This document shows positions 36,625 to 47,500 of a DNA stretch of 64,000 bases, one piece after another. Each line of letters opens with the position of its first letter. Position 1 is the first letter of the stretch. Source of the stretch: Callaeas wilsoni (Eukaryota; Chordata; Aves; Passeriformes; Callaeidae); contig VWPU01010169.1 of the NCBI GenBank assembly GCA_013398955.1, positions 1 through 64,000 on the forward strand, read 5' to 3'. Made by a program: the position numbers and the translations under genes. The notes below the pieces were generated by a model. It was not told the DNA's origin and searched no databases. It was given only the letters and a program-made list of their open reading frames with translations.

Positions 36625-37170
36625 TGACCTTGCAGTTAGACGTTTACATACTTTTTCTTCTCCAGGCTGGCAGTTTTTGCCAGTTAGGAGGGGAGAGGAG
36701 AGAGTTTCCTCTCTAGATCTTTGACTTTCAGCAGAAAAGAACAGTGATCTGCCTCAGTGGCTTCTGTTCCTTTTTGGACTGTTTTCATCTTGCTTCTTCA
36801 TCCAAGATCAGATCAGNTGCTTCTTCATCCAAGATCAGCTTATCATTTCTGGGACGGTCGGCAGGACCCTGCCTGGTATACAACTGGAGGAGCAGCTAAG
36901 TTTTACAGACAGAAGGGACTACATAAAATCGACCAGCCACCTCCACAGACATGGGGCAGGGCAGTGGTGTGGGTTTCAATATCCTTTTCTGCCCTGTGCC
37001 TGCAAGAGACTCTGCTTGTTAAACAAACAGGTTTTTATCACTTTTGTTCGAGAAATTATTTCCCAAAACCGTGGGGGGAGGGGCTGCTGGGATCTGCTTG
37101 CCTGGCAGGCAGGAGAGAGAGACGCCCTTTTTAGGTTGTTTCCTCCTAAATTTTTGTCTAAACCGGCACA
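36625..37170 (+). mobile_element. Solo LTR of an avian endogenous retrovirus
   Basis: Seen: a GC-richer block that starts TGACC and ends GGCACA, thus with the TG...CA ends of an LTR, and is flanked by exact CTCTCT copies at 36619-36624 and 37171-37176, which fits a 6-bp target-site duplication. The interior resembles LTRs I know from bird genomes (TTTGGACTGTTTTCATC, the GCAGGACCCTGCCTGG region, a late TAAACAAACAG polyadenylation-like region near 37017, and a GGGGGAGGGGC stretch near 37073). No retroviral genes adjoin, so it is probably a solo LTR left by recombination. The family was not determined; a 6-bp duplication would suit a class II (ERVK-like) element. Orientation follows the apparent U3-to-R order. 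Confidence 0.65.
36791..36838. other. Single-N join with 21-bp duplicated flanks
   Basis: The 21-mer at 36791-36811 (TGCTTCTTCATCC then AAGATCAG) is repeated exactly at 36818-36838, separated by ATCAG and an N at 36817. This is what results when two contig ends that overlap are joined without merging, though a true tandem duplication is possible. It lies inside the LTR and probably adds about 27 artificial bases. Confidence 0.75.
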
Positions 37171-37326
37171 CTCTCTTTGCCCATGTGACACTTCACCTCT
37201 TTTGATTATGGCCCAGAGAACAGGTGAAGCCTTGCTTGTTCCTGTTGGAGCAGTTACAAGGTGGTTGGATTATCCTGGGTATCAAAGGTTCAGAAGCCTA
37301 TGCTTCATTTCACCGGTATGAGGTGG

Positions 37327-39515
37327 TTCATAGAACCATACAATCACAGAATGATTTGGGTTGGAAGGAAACTTAAAGGTCCTCTACTTCCAACACCCCT
37401 GCCATAGGCAGGGACACCTTTCACTAAACCAGGTTGCTTAGAGCCCCATCCAGCCTGGCATTGAACCAGGGATGGGACATTCACGGATGTTCTGGTACCT
37501 CCTCACAATCACAGGAAAGTATTTCTTCCCAATAGCCAATCTAAACCTGCTGTCTTTCAGTCTGAAGCCATTGCCTCTTGTCCTGTCACTACATGCTCTT
37601 GTAAATAGTCTCTTTCCCTCTTTCTTTAGGCTCCCTTCACGTACTGGAAGACTACAATTAGGTCACTCCAAAGCCTTCTCTTCTCCAGGGTGAACAGTCC
37701 CATTTCTCTCAGCCTTTCCTCACAGGAGAGGTTCTTTATTCTTCTAATTAACTTGTGGACCTCCTGTGGACTTGCTCCAACAGGTCCATGTCCTTCCTGT
37801 GCTGGGGACCCCAGAGCTGTATGCAGCACCACAGGTGGGGTCTCAGCAGAGCAGAGCGGCAGAATCCCCTCTCTCACCCTGCTGGCCATGCTGCTTTGGA
37901 TGCAGCCCAGGACACAACTGGCTTTCTGCTGGGTCATGTCCAGCCTCTGACCCACCAGTATCCCCAAGTCCTTCTTGGCAGAGCTGGTCTCAATCCATTC
38001 TCTGACCAGCCTGTATTTGTGTGTGAGATTGCCTTGACAGAGGTATAGCTCCTTGCATTTGGACTTGTTGAACTTCGTAACACTCGGGAGCGTCAACTGC
38101 ACCACTCAGCTTGGTGTCATCTGCAAACTTGCTCAGGGTGCGTGTAATCCCTTTGCCTATGTCATTGGTGAAGACATGGAATAACACTGGTCCGAATATG
38201 GACTGCCAAGGCACTCCAATTGTCACTGATTTCCGTCTAGACATTGAGCTCTTGACCATTACACTCAGGACACGACAATTCCTTATCTGCTGAACAGTCC
38301 ACCCACCAAATCCATCTCTTGCCAATTTAGAGAGAAGGATGTTGTGGGAGAACATGTCAAACTCCTTACAGAAATACAGATAAATGACATCTGTAGCCCT
38401 TCCCTTGTCCACTGATGGAGGCACTCCATCATAGAAGGACACTGGGCTGGTCAGGTGGGACTTGCCCTAGGTGAAGTCATGCTGGGTACCCTGAAACACC
38501 TCTCTATCCTCCATGTGCCTTAGCACAGCTTCTGGGATGATCTGTTCCAGGATCTTCCAAGGCACAAAGAGAATGCTGACAAGTCAGTTGTTCCCAGTCC
38601 TCCTTTCTACACTTTTAAAGTTGGATACAATATTTCCCTTTTCCTTGTCCCTTGGAACTTCACCTGACTGCCATGACTTTTCAAATGTCATGGAGAATGT
38701 CTTGGAAGCTGCCTCAGCCAATTCCCTCAGGACTCTGGGATGCATCTCATCAGATAACTTACACTTAACTACGTTCAGGTTCCTCAGATGGTCATGAACC
38801 TCATCTTTACTTACAGTGGGAGGGACTTTGCTGTCCCTGTCCCCATCCTGCTGACCATTCCCTTAAGATGTGTGGGAAGAAAGGTTTCCAGTGCAAACTG
38901 ATGCAGAAACATTGTGCACTTCAACCTTTTCCTTGTCTATAGTTACTAGTTTTTCGCTCATGTTCATCTGTGTGGTTATGACTTCTTTGACCTTCTTGTT
39001 ATAGCTGATAAACCTTCAGAAGCCTTTCTTATTATTGTTCCTCTTGCCATGCTTTGGCCTTCCTCAACACATCCCCACACAACTGGATTCTGTCCCTATA
39101 CTCTTCCTAGATTATCTGCCCGTTTTACACTGCCTGTGCATTTGACTCTTGCCATTTGGTTCGACCAGCAGTTCCCTACTTAGCCATGTTGTCTCTTGTC
39201 TTCCTTGCCTGATTCCTTACACCTGGGGATCACAATCTCTTGCACTCTATGGAAAGCATCCTCAAAGATCTTTTCCACTCTTTTGTCCCTGAGGACTGTT
39301 TCCCACAAAATCTTACTGATTAACTCCTTGAAAAGTTCTAAGTGTGCTTTCTTGAACTTTAGGGTCCAGACTTTACTCTTCTCCTGACCCATATCCCTCA
39401 GGACTGCGAACTCCCCCAGGTGCATGGTCACTGCCATCCGGGCTGCTTCCAATCTTGGCATTCCATATTGGCTCACTTACATTAGTGACTACTAGATTCA
39501 GTAGCATATCCAACT
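37327..39515 (-). mobile_element. CR1 LINE, long 5'-truncated copy
   Basis: The 3' terminus lies at about 37327-37380 (reverse complement of TTCCAACCCAAATC and the ATTCTGTGATTG tail). From there about 2.2 kb reads on the minus strand through the whole reverse transcriptase part of ORF2 to the end of the endonuclease domain (block LGEFAVLRDMGQ at about 39378-39413). The 5' end near 39515 is approximate; weaker resemblance may reach further. It is the longest CR1 in the window but is clearly dead. Confidence 0.93.
37626..39476 (-). pseudogene. CR1 ORF2 reverse transcriptase pseudogene
   Basis: Blocks in order on the minus strand: end of the endonuclease region and linker (39180-39476, VLRDMGQEKSKVWTLKFKKA, later IPRCKESGKEDKRQ), finger and palm domains (37990-38442), and the C-terminal region (37626-38105, [48 protein letters not shown]). 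Motif A, normally LDF, reads LYF in VIYLYFCKEFD, so a catalytic aspartate is replaced by tyrosine; the FADD loop is kept at 38116-38127. The blocks are in different frames, so there are several frameshifts. Not functional. Confidence 0.9.
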
Positions 39516-40879
39516 AGGGTCACATGTCATTTTTCTCCAGAGAAGTGTGTTGGCGAATTCCTAAAGCTTCTCCTGTTCCTCATCAGGTATTTTCTAATCT
39601 GCTAGTGCTGGAATCAGTGAAAATAGCCTAGTTGAATACTTGATCCACACAACCGTGCTGAATGACTTTGGCTGTGGTTAGATTAGGATCAAGTGTTTTT
39701 TACAATGAGCACTGTTCATTAGGTATGTAAGTTTCTCCCTAAATTCAGTTGCTCCTTAATTTTTACAGCAAACAAATATATAGAAATGACATTTGGTTGA
39801 GCACTAGGCTTTTTTCAGAAAAATAATCCACAGCTTTTGACTACTTGTGTAGTATAATGTTCCAATGAGATTTTTTCCTACTTTTGTTTTCTGCCTTGTT
39901 GTCTGTATTTCCTTTCTTATTCTCTCTGCATCTCACTTTACTGAAAACAGGGAAAAATGCCTTACCATTTAATGAAAATTCAAACAATTTTGACTGGAGA
40001 GAATTTTGGAGGTGTTTGAAGTTAGATGGTAATGCCCACTTTCCAGCAAACCTATCTGCTTTCGCTTTCAGAGGAACAAGGAATCTAATGTGCTGTGGCA
40101 AACACAACATTTTGCGCTAATAAGCCTATTCTTTAGGAAAAAGGGGTGTGGGGGAGAGAAAGTATCCATGTGGCTCATTAGTACACCATGAATCAGAAGA
40201 ACGCCAAGAATTGTGAAGGCATTATGGCACAGAGTTTGGTGTCTCCTTAAGCCAACACTGCAGACCTAACTAAGAAGCATGCTGGATGTCAAGCAAGAAA
40301 ACTTGTTGTTATGTTGACATGAGTACTTATTATACTCAATTCATTATTCATCTGGTCTGAAAGAGTAATCTGCGGCAATGACTTGGTTAAAGATTAGCAC
40401 ATTATCGAAAGAAATGTACAAAATACGTTCTTAAATTGTTCAGATAAATTGGATTGGGTTTGCCATTATAGAGGTAAAGAGCTAGAGTAAATTAGGCCGT
40501 GGGAATATTCATGATGTTTTGTTAGATAGCAGTGGAGGTAGACATGCTAGACTGCGTCTTAGACAAAATAATGTCAAACTTAGTCAAGCTACTGATATGT
40601 CTAACCTGAATGTAAGACCTCTCAGTGTAAAACAATCCCGCAAAAAATACTCTTGTATCTGCTAACTGCAGAAACTATCTCTACGTAGACATACTAAACA
40701 GCTTTACAATTTTCAAGCAGGGCTTCTTTGCACCCATTAGATAATATCTTGCAACCTCAGGCCACCCATATCAGTCTATTTTTTAGTGCCTACTAATATT
40801 TGGTGTGCCTAGGCAGTCTTCTGCTCAGTCAGTTTTTCTACCTTTTTTAGCAATTAATTCTGAAGACTTTTTAGACCCT
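39516..40879. other. Spacer between CR1 and LTR
   Basis: 39516-39650 may still contain diverged CR1 sequence. The rest is AT-rich; two opposed frames at 39841-40120 cover each other and have no recognised domain. Confidence 0.5.
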
Positions 40880-41472
40880 GTGCTGCTTTTGGCTGAGATT
40901 GAACTAATTTTCTTCACAGTGGCTGGTATGGGGCTGTGTTTTGGATTTGTGCTTTACACAGGGTTGATAATACAGAGATGTCTTTGTTACTGCTGAGCAG
41001 GTCTTGCACAGAGAAAAAGCCTTTTATGCTTTTGGTATTCCTCGCTGATGAAGAGGTTGGGGATGTATGGTATGTTGGCAGGAAACATAGCCGAGATGGG
41101 TCACCGCAACAGACCAAAGGGGTATTCCATATAGTAAGACATCATGCTCAGTAGAGAAAGCTGGGGAATGAAGCAGGAAGGGGTAGACTTTTGAAGCAAT
41201 GGTGTTTGTCTTCCCAAGTCACTATTATGTGTGATGGGGCCCTGCTCTCTTGGGGATGGCTGAACACCTGCCTTCCCATGGGAAGCAGTGAATGAATTCC
41301 TTGTTTTACTTTGCTTTTATGTAGGATTTTTGCCTTCCCCAATAAACTGTCTTCATCCCAACCAAGGAGTTTTCAATTTTAACTTTTCCAATACTCTCCT
41401 CAGTCCTGTTGATGAAGGAGTGAGCAAGCAGCTGCATGGGGTTTGGCTGCTGTCTGGAGTTAAACCACAACA
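40880..41472 (+). mobile_element. Solo LTR of a widespread avian ERV family
   Basis: Matches an LTR layout I recognise from many bird genomes: CTGGTATGGGGCTGTGTTTT near 40922, a GGTATTCCATA region near 41121, a core-promoter region at 41150-41160 where the usual TATAAA-type box is degraded to TAGAGAAAG, GGAGATGGCTGAACACCTGCC-type sequence near 41253, an AATAAA polyadenylation signal at 41341-41346 and the terminal GTTAAACCACAACA at 41459-41472. No retroviral genes adjoin. The 5' edge is uncertain by some tens of bases and I could not identify a target-site duplication. The lost TATA suggests an old, inactive copy. Confidence 0.82.
41341..41346 (+). promoter_or_regulatory. LTR polyadenylation signal AATAAA
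   Basis: Canonical hexamer in the R region of the LTR; it fixes the plus orientation of the element. Confidence 0.75.
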
Positions 41473-42562
41473 ATGCTGATGGGAAATGCCTCCAGGCCTT
41501 TCCTTTCATTTCATAATATGTGAAATTTTGGGTTGGTTTGTTTGAATTGATGTTAGCTAGGTGGCAAGTATTTGCATTCTTGGAGATCATGACGAATGCA
41601 GTTTTGAAAGGGTGCTTTGCTTCCAGAAAAAACAGTGGGAAATTTTGGACAATGTTTTTGCCTTTTTCTAGTTAGGTATATGAGACATTCAAAAGGAATC
41701 TACAATTAAAATGAAAAGCTGTCTGCCCATGGAAACAAGGCTTTGTAAACATATAACATTATTATTTTGGCATCCCCTTTGAATGATTAACCTACCAGAA
41801 AAACTGGTAGACTTTTTGAAGTACATTTGGGGATTTGGATGACTTTAAAATATGAATATTATACTTATATGAGATTGGGTAAAATAGCACCTTTCCATAA
41901 CAGGGACTTTTAGAGCAGAATTTCATATACGACCTGAATGTGATATGACTGTACAAACTAGTTGGGTCCCAGAAGTAGGCTAGGGAAACACCATTCCACC
42001 AATATCCACCATCAAGCTTCAAAAACTAGTTCAAGTGGAAATGCAGCTTCAAGAAGAGTGAGGTGGACAAGCAACACTCTTCTTAGCTATCTCACAACAT
42101 ATCATTTGAGTATTCCTCTAACTTCTTTACTAAATTCAGCGAGTCTAGACAGTAATATCATGATTCAGACAGAGTGGGAGTCTTTGGATCTTGGAAGATG
42201 ACAAAGAACTTTTTCCAGGCAAGTGCTGCAAACAGGGAATTCTTCATAATGAAAAAACCATAGTGTACCCATTTGACTGCAAGACTAAATGTTTTAACAT
42301 TCGGAGGACTTTCATGCAAACTTTTTTCATGCCTTAACTCTTCTTGCATACTCCTTTTTTCTGGACACCTGGTGGATTACCAAAATGAAACTACTAAGCT
42401 CATCTTTGTTGTCAGTTCATTTTCTTCATGTCCTGTATGCCTGTAACAGCTCTAAACCATTTTTTCTCTGAAAGGACATATGCATTACTTAGTGCTTCTG
42501 AGTATAAACCAGAATTTTTATGAGAGGTGACTTCTTCTGGAAGATGAATAAGAGAGAAGCAA
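41473..42562. other. AT-rich spacer, nothing recognised
   Basis: Short chance frames only (76-94 codons). No repeat family recognised between the LTR and the minisatellite. Confidence 0.6.
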
Positions 42563-42638
42563 AGTGAAGTGACAGGAAGCAACAGGAAGTGACAGGATGG
42601 GATGGGACAGGAAGGGAAGTGACAAGATGGGACAGGAG
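42563..42638. repeat. Degenerate GACAGGAAG-type minisatellite
   Basis: Irregular repeats built from GTGACAGGAAG, GACAGGATGGG and GGGACAGGAAG units leading into the regular GGCAA array. The units share the AGG core with the array and may be its older edge. Confidence 0.75.
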
Positions 42639-42953
42639 GGCAAGGCAAGGCAAGGCAAGGCCAGGCAAGGCAAGGCAAGGCAAGGCCAGGCAAGGCAAGG
42701 CAAGGCAAGGCCAGGCAAGGCAAGGCAAGGCAAGGCCAGGCAAGGCAAGGCAAGGCAAGGCCAGGCAAGGCAAGGCAAGGCAAGGCCAGGCAAGGCAAGG
42801 CAAGGCAAGGCCAGGCAAGGCAAGGCAAGGCAAGGCCAGGCAAGGCAAGGCAAGGCAAGGCCAGGCAAGGCAAGGCAAGGCAAGGCCAGGCAAGGCAAGG
42901 CAAGGCAAGGCCAGGCAAGGCAAGGCAAGGCAAGGAAAGGAAAGGAAAGGAAA
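42639..42953. repeat. GGCAA minisatellite with perfect 25-bp higher-order period
   Basis: 59 consecutive pentamers at 42639-42933: twelve groups of four GGCAA separated by eleven single GGCCA units. GGCCA starts at 42659 and then every 25 bp to 42909, without a single exception. Four GGAAA pentamers follow (42934-42953). Because 25 is not a multiple of three and the unit has no stop codons in several frames, long open frames arise on both strands (up to 182 codons on minus, a Leu/Pro/Cys/Ala repeat protein). These are artefacts of the repeat, not genes. Confidence 0.97.
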
Positions 42954-43269
42954 GGAGCACCTTATTCTAAATTTCTTTAAGTTTATGTTTGATTTTGGGC
43001 AGGACTATTGAATCACAGTTACTCCAAGGGTTTCATTGAGTATATGTAACTTATTTTCCAATACTAACTTAAGATTTCTAGATCTTGATTCCTAGAAATG
43101 CTGAGCACTCACATCTGCAACTGAAATTGATGGAACCATCATTTTGAAAAAGCTCTGTTTCAAGTTGGTTACACCATACTGATGGACACTTCAATCATTT
43201 TGGCTCTGTTCTCCATGAATATTGATTTTTCATTTGTAAAATCCATATGGTAATAATAACAACATCTTT

Positions 43270-43410
43270 AGTACTCTAGCTCAGTTCGTTAGAGCGTGGT
43301 GCTAACAATATCCAGGTCGTGGGTTCAATCCCCTTATGGGCCATTCACATATGAGCTAGACTTGATGATCCTTTGGGTCCCTTACAGCTCAGAATATTCT
43401 GTGATCTGTA
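43270..43410 (+). mobile_element. tRNA-Ile-derived SINE with CR1-like tail (TguSINE1-like)
   Basis: The head, 43270-43343, is clearly related to tRNA-Ile(AAU): A box TAGCTCAGTTCGTTAGAG at 43277-43294, GCGTGGTGCTAA in the anticodon arm, B box GGTTCAATCCC at 43322-43332, and acceptor end GGGCCA at 43338-43343. The anticodon triplet position reads AAC rather than AAT and the acceptor stem no longer pairs, so it is not a working tRNA. The tail, 43344-43410, has GAGCTAGACTTGATGATCC, a GGGTCCCTTACAGCTC motif and ATTCTGTGAT, the 3' end of CR1 elements, which lets CR1 enzymes copy it. This composition is that of TguSINE1 described from zebra finch. Confidence 0.85.
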
Positions 43411-44482
43411 ATCAGATAGTATTTCCAACAAGCTAAAGAGTTAAAAATGTAGCTCAAAAAGATCTTGAAATGCTTCTTTAGACGTTTCACCTATATTCTG
43501 AAGATTTAAATATACCCTATAAAATCGAATAAAATACTAAAAAATATTAACTAGACTTTGAAAGGTTTTTTTGAATATTGCTTATATGACTCTTAGTAAG
43601 GTCAAAATAAAAATGCTAGGTTTTTCAGAATTAATGGAGTTAATTTTTTGATGCCTCTCAGTAGAATGTTTGTCTTTTGAAATGTGAACTTTTACCAAAT
43701 CTCCTAAGTTTTACCTAAAATACTGTATGTAGTTCCAGCAATATAATTCTTCACAGGACTGCTGTGAAATTTATCAGTGCTTATGAACTAAGAAAAGTAG
43801 ACCTGAAGAAATATTTAAGACTTTATTTAAAGCTTTATTTTCATTGTTCCTACAGGTTTTTTTCCTTTTTAAAGAGCTAGGGATGTGATCTGCTGTGTGC
43901 CTCAAAACAGAAGTTGGGATATTTTCGTGTGTTTTGCCTCTTCTTGCATTGTACCCGAACTCACCACATAAATGAGAACGGTAGGTACCACAGTGGCAAG
44001 TTCTTTCATGTTTGCCTGCTTCAGATAGTGTTTACATGTGGTGAGAGATTTCCTGGGCACTCCTGTCAGTGACTAGCACAATTTAGGTTGCTCCCCTTCT
44101 TCTCCCTGTCTCATTTATGCCAGAATAGTGTATCTAGCTGAGAAAATGATCAGCCAAATACCAGAAATTTCTCAAGGTCATCTGAAATCATGTTTTCTTC
44201 CCTTATACCAGACTCTGCAAATATTGTGTTGGGGCAGCTAAGGAGGTACTTGAGAAGGGAAACTGAGGGTATGCTGGAGAAGGAACGGTGGCTTCAAAAT
44301 ACAGCTGAGCAGTGGACAATGAATGTATATTGCCAAATGTTACCTTAAACAAATACCTGTGAAATCTAGACCTGGCTTAAACTAGAGCAAGTGGGGTTTA
44401 GAGATAGTGTCTTTCTAAGAATAAAGTTTACCAATTATTTAAAATAATGCACTGATTTAATGTTGCTCAGTGAAAAAAAAAA
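43411..44482. other. AT-rich spacer, nothing recognised
   Basis: No frame above 60 codons on either strand and no repeat recognised. Confidence 0.65.
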
Positions 44483-44520
<38 letters not shown>

Positions 44521-44522
44521 AT
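44483..44522. repeat. (ATCT)n tetranucleotide microsatellite
   Basis: About nine clean ATCT units on the plus strand after an A-run at 44475-44483. The uniform units suggest a length-variable locus. Confidence 0.95.
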
Positions 44523-47500
44523 CTCATTAGAGAACGGAGAACGTAGCTGTACATACCCTTAGGCAGTTTCAAATGGAGAAGGGAAACAAAACCAGAATGA
44601 GATGTTGTTGCCAATATGAATCTCTACTGATTAAATTTGATCTTATGAGCTCTGCTGGGAAACACACAAACACTACATAGTAAACTTGCTTCAGACACAA
44701 CATTGAATAAACTTTACAAAACTATGAATGCTGTTATTAAGAAAAGGCAAAACAGCGCTTCCAAGGAGGAAAATAGCACACTGCTTCTTTATTCCCATTA
44801 TAAACCCAGCAAAACTTGAAGTTTCAACTGTTGACAGTCTCCTTTTGTCTGAGTAAATATTAGGGCTCAGGTCATCTGGTAGGATTAAGGTCTACAGAGG
44901 TTTTTTTTTTAATGTGTACTTGTTAAAGACCTTTTACCTCACAGTTCAAGGAAAGTTGTTTCTGTGGTTCAATATTCAAGATGTCTGTCAGCTTGATATT
45001 CAAATACTGCGATTTGCCTTCTGTCATGACTTAGGAATGGTATGCCCCAATTTAGTGTTCTCCATGAAACAGTCCAAATCATGGTTCGCTCACTCACTCC
45101 CTCCCCCATCTACATCTCCTGGCAGCAGGATGGAGAGGAGAATGGGAGGCACAAAGAGTAAGGATCACAGGTTGAGATAAGAACAAATTACTGGAAAACA
45201 GCCAGAAATAAGAAAATTAACAGTAACAATTACAATATCAATAATGGAGGGAATCAGTGCTATCTGACTGCTCCCTCTGCCATGTTTCCTGGGCTTGAAG
45301 GCACTCCTCATCATGTTCCTGGAAAATGACACGAGATGGTATAGAATAACCTCTGAGTCCTAGACATGCCTGCTCCTGGCTACTGCAAAAATTAACCCTG
45401 GCCCTGGAGACATCTAGTGAAATATTTCTAATAAGCCATACTGAAGTGCACAGTGAAAATGTATATCAACAGAGGTTTAGGGTCCAAGTCTTCTCATTTT
45501 ATCAATTTCTGAAAGAAAAAAAAAGGGAAAAAAAAGTGCTCTGGTGCTCTATTATTTAGACAGAAAATATGTGTGATGTGTCAGTGAACTTTGCGATGTG
45601 AGAAAACACCTGAGAATACCTCGTCACAAGTGTTATACCACAGCTCTTATACTAGGCTGGCAGAGCATACCTTAGGTAAGACCTTCTCCAGCATCTGAGC
45701 CTATAACAAAATTAGAATAATAAAGACATATATTCTGCAGGAATAGTCTGAAGAAAACATTTTTCTGCAACTGGAAATGTCTTGCACTGACTTCATTCAA
45801 CTTAATAGAGTATACCACTGGCTGGGATTTTATTTTATTTCACTAATCTAAAGAATCTTCTACATTCAGAGGAAAGTAAGTTGATGGCTTCTTAAAATTG
45901 GATACTGTTGATAAAGTGTGGAAAACTTCTCTTCCTGAAAACAATATACTACATCTAATGGTAAATCACCAGCAAATTCCGTTATGTTTGTGGGCTTGAC
46001 ATGTGATGCTTATTAAATGTAGGAACAAAGCCACTTTACACATCATAATGTTCACATTACAAATTCACTGCTTATAATGGTGCTGCAAGTGTGTATGCAA
46101 TTTTTCTGAACTTATGAAATATATTTCTGACACCTCAGGTATTGATGTATGCATGCACAATATTGTCCCAGTGCAGTAAGGGAGACTTAACTGATGTCTG
46201 CAAGATTTGATTTATTACAAGTAAATATGATTGCCTTCATAATCTGATTTTATTATGTTCGGGGCTCTCGCAGGTAAACTTTTAGTAGAAGGAAGAAGAC
46301 CAGTTTTATTAAACCAGTCTATTTCTGCAAACCAAATCACTTCTTGACAAAAAAGAAGAAAAGAGGAAAAAGAAGTAAGGTCAAGAAGAAGAAGGATTAA
46401 GGATAAATTTTTTATGCCAAACTTCATTCCCTCACATGAATATTCCGGAATTCTGAAAGTTACTTTTTGCCTCTGTTAGACGAGAAGCCAGAGAACCAAC
46501 CTGTCTATGTCACTGAATCTCTGTAGAACTGAGGCAAACGCTGCCACTAAAACTTCTGTAGTTGCAACATTATTCCAATATTGCCTAAGAAAGTCTTGCC
46601 ATAAAGTGTGGCATCAGATCTTATTGTTCAGCAGAAGATAATATTCCATATACACTTCTGTGCATCATACTTTTTTGTTTGTTTGTTTGGGTTTTTTTAG
46701 TATATAAGAGGAGACAAATTACAAAGAGCAATTTTTTCCTGAAGGGGATATGGGATTATATATATTTACATATTTATGCAAAAAAACAGAAAAATTCACA
46801 GTAGTATTCTGTATCTTCCCATGCTGGTGAGCCAATTATTATCCAGGTTAAATGCTCTCTTATTCCCCTTTGCAAGTTAAAATAGTCTTCATATTGTCCA
46901 AAAATCATCTGTAGAGAAAAAAAAGTTTTGTTCTTTTTTATGTTGATGTAAATTAATATTGAGACAACCCACAGAAGACAATATAGTTGTGGGCACCTTA
47001 ATGTATGAATGGAAGAGAAATAAAGTGAATAACTAAAAAAGCTGTCTAGCCAGTGTTTCAGAGAGCTGGAGAGCACCCTTTCCACAAAAACAGGCAGCAA
47101 TTTAATAGTTATTTCATTAGAGTAATTATCTGATTTGAATGTGATGACATGTTATTTACTGCATGATAACCTTTCCTGGTAAGATTTTAAAAGCATGGTA
47201 TGCATCGTACTGTACTGTTCTGTCCAGTTCTATGACTTTTAATATTGCGTATGCTCTTTTTGGCTACAGACACTTAGACCTCTAAATTTAATATAAGATT
47301 TTAACTTGAAAAACTTTTTGAAGACAGTGTGAAAAATGATATTAAGGAGAGCTGGCTTCTTTACTTTTCTGCTCATGTTTCAAAAAGAAAAGAAAAAGTG
47401 ACTTGTTAAAAGCTACTGTTTGACTTCTTTGAAAAGGACTGTAGCTTTTGTCTCGTCTGTTTATTTACCATTAAGTTCCTTTTCAAATGGAAAAATTGGA

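Noticed and set aside
42412..43011. Long frames on both strands (up to 182 codons) encoding Leu/Pro/Cys/Ala or Gly/Lys/Ala/Arg repeat proteins
   Set aside because: They are translations of the GGCAA/GGCCA minisatellite, which lacks stops in several frames; there is no unique protein sequence.
43270..43343. Possible functional tRNA-Ile gene
   Set aside because: The acceptor stem no longer pairs, the anticodon position is changed, and a CR1-like tail follows directly; it is a SINE head.
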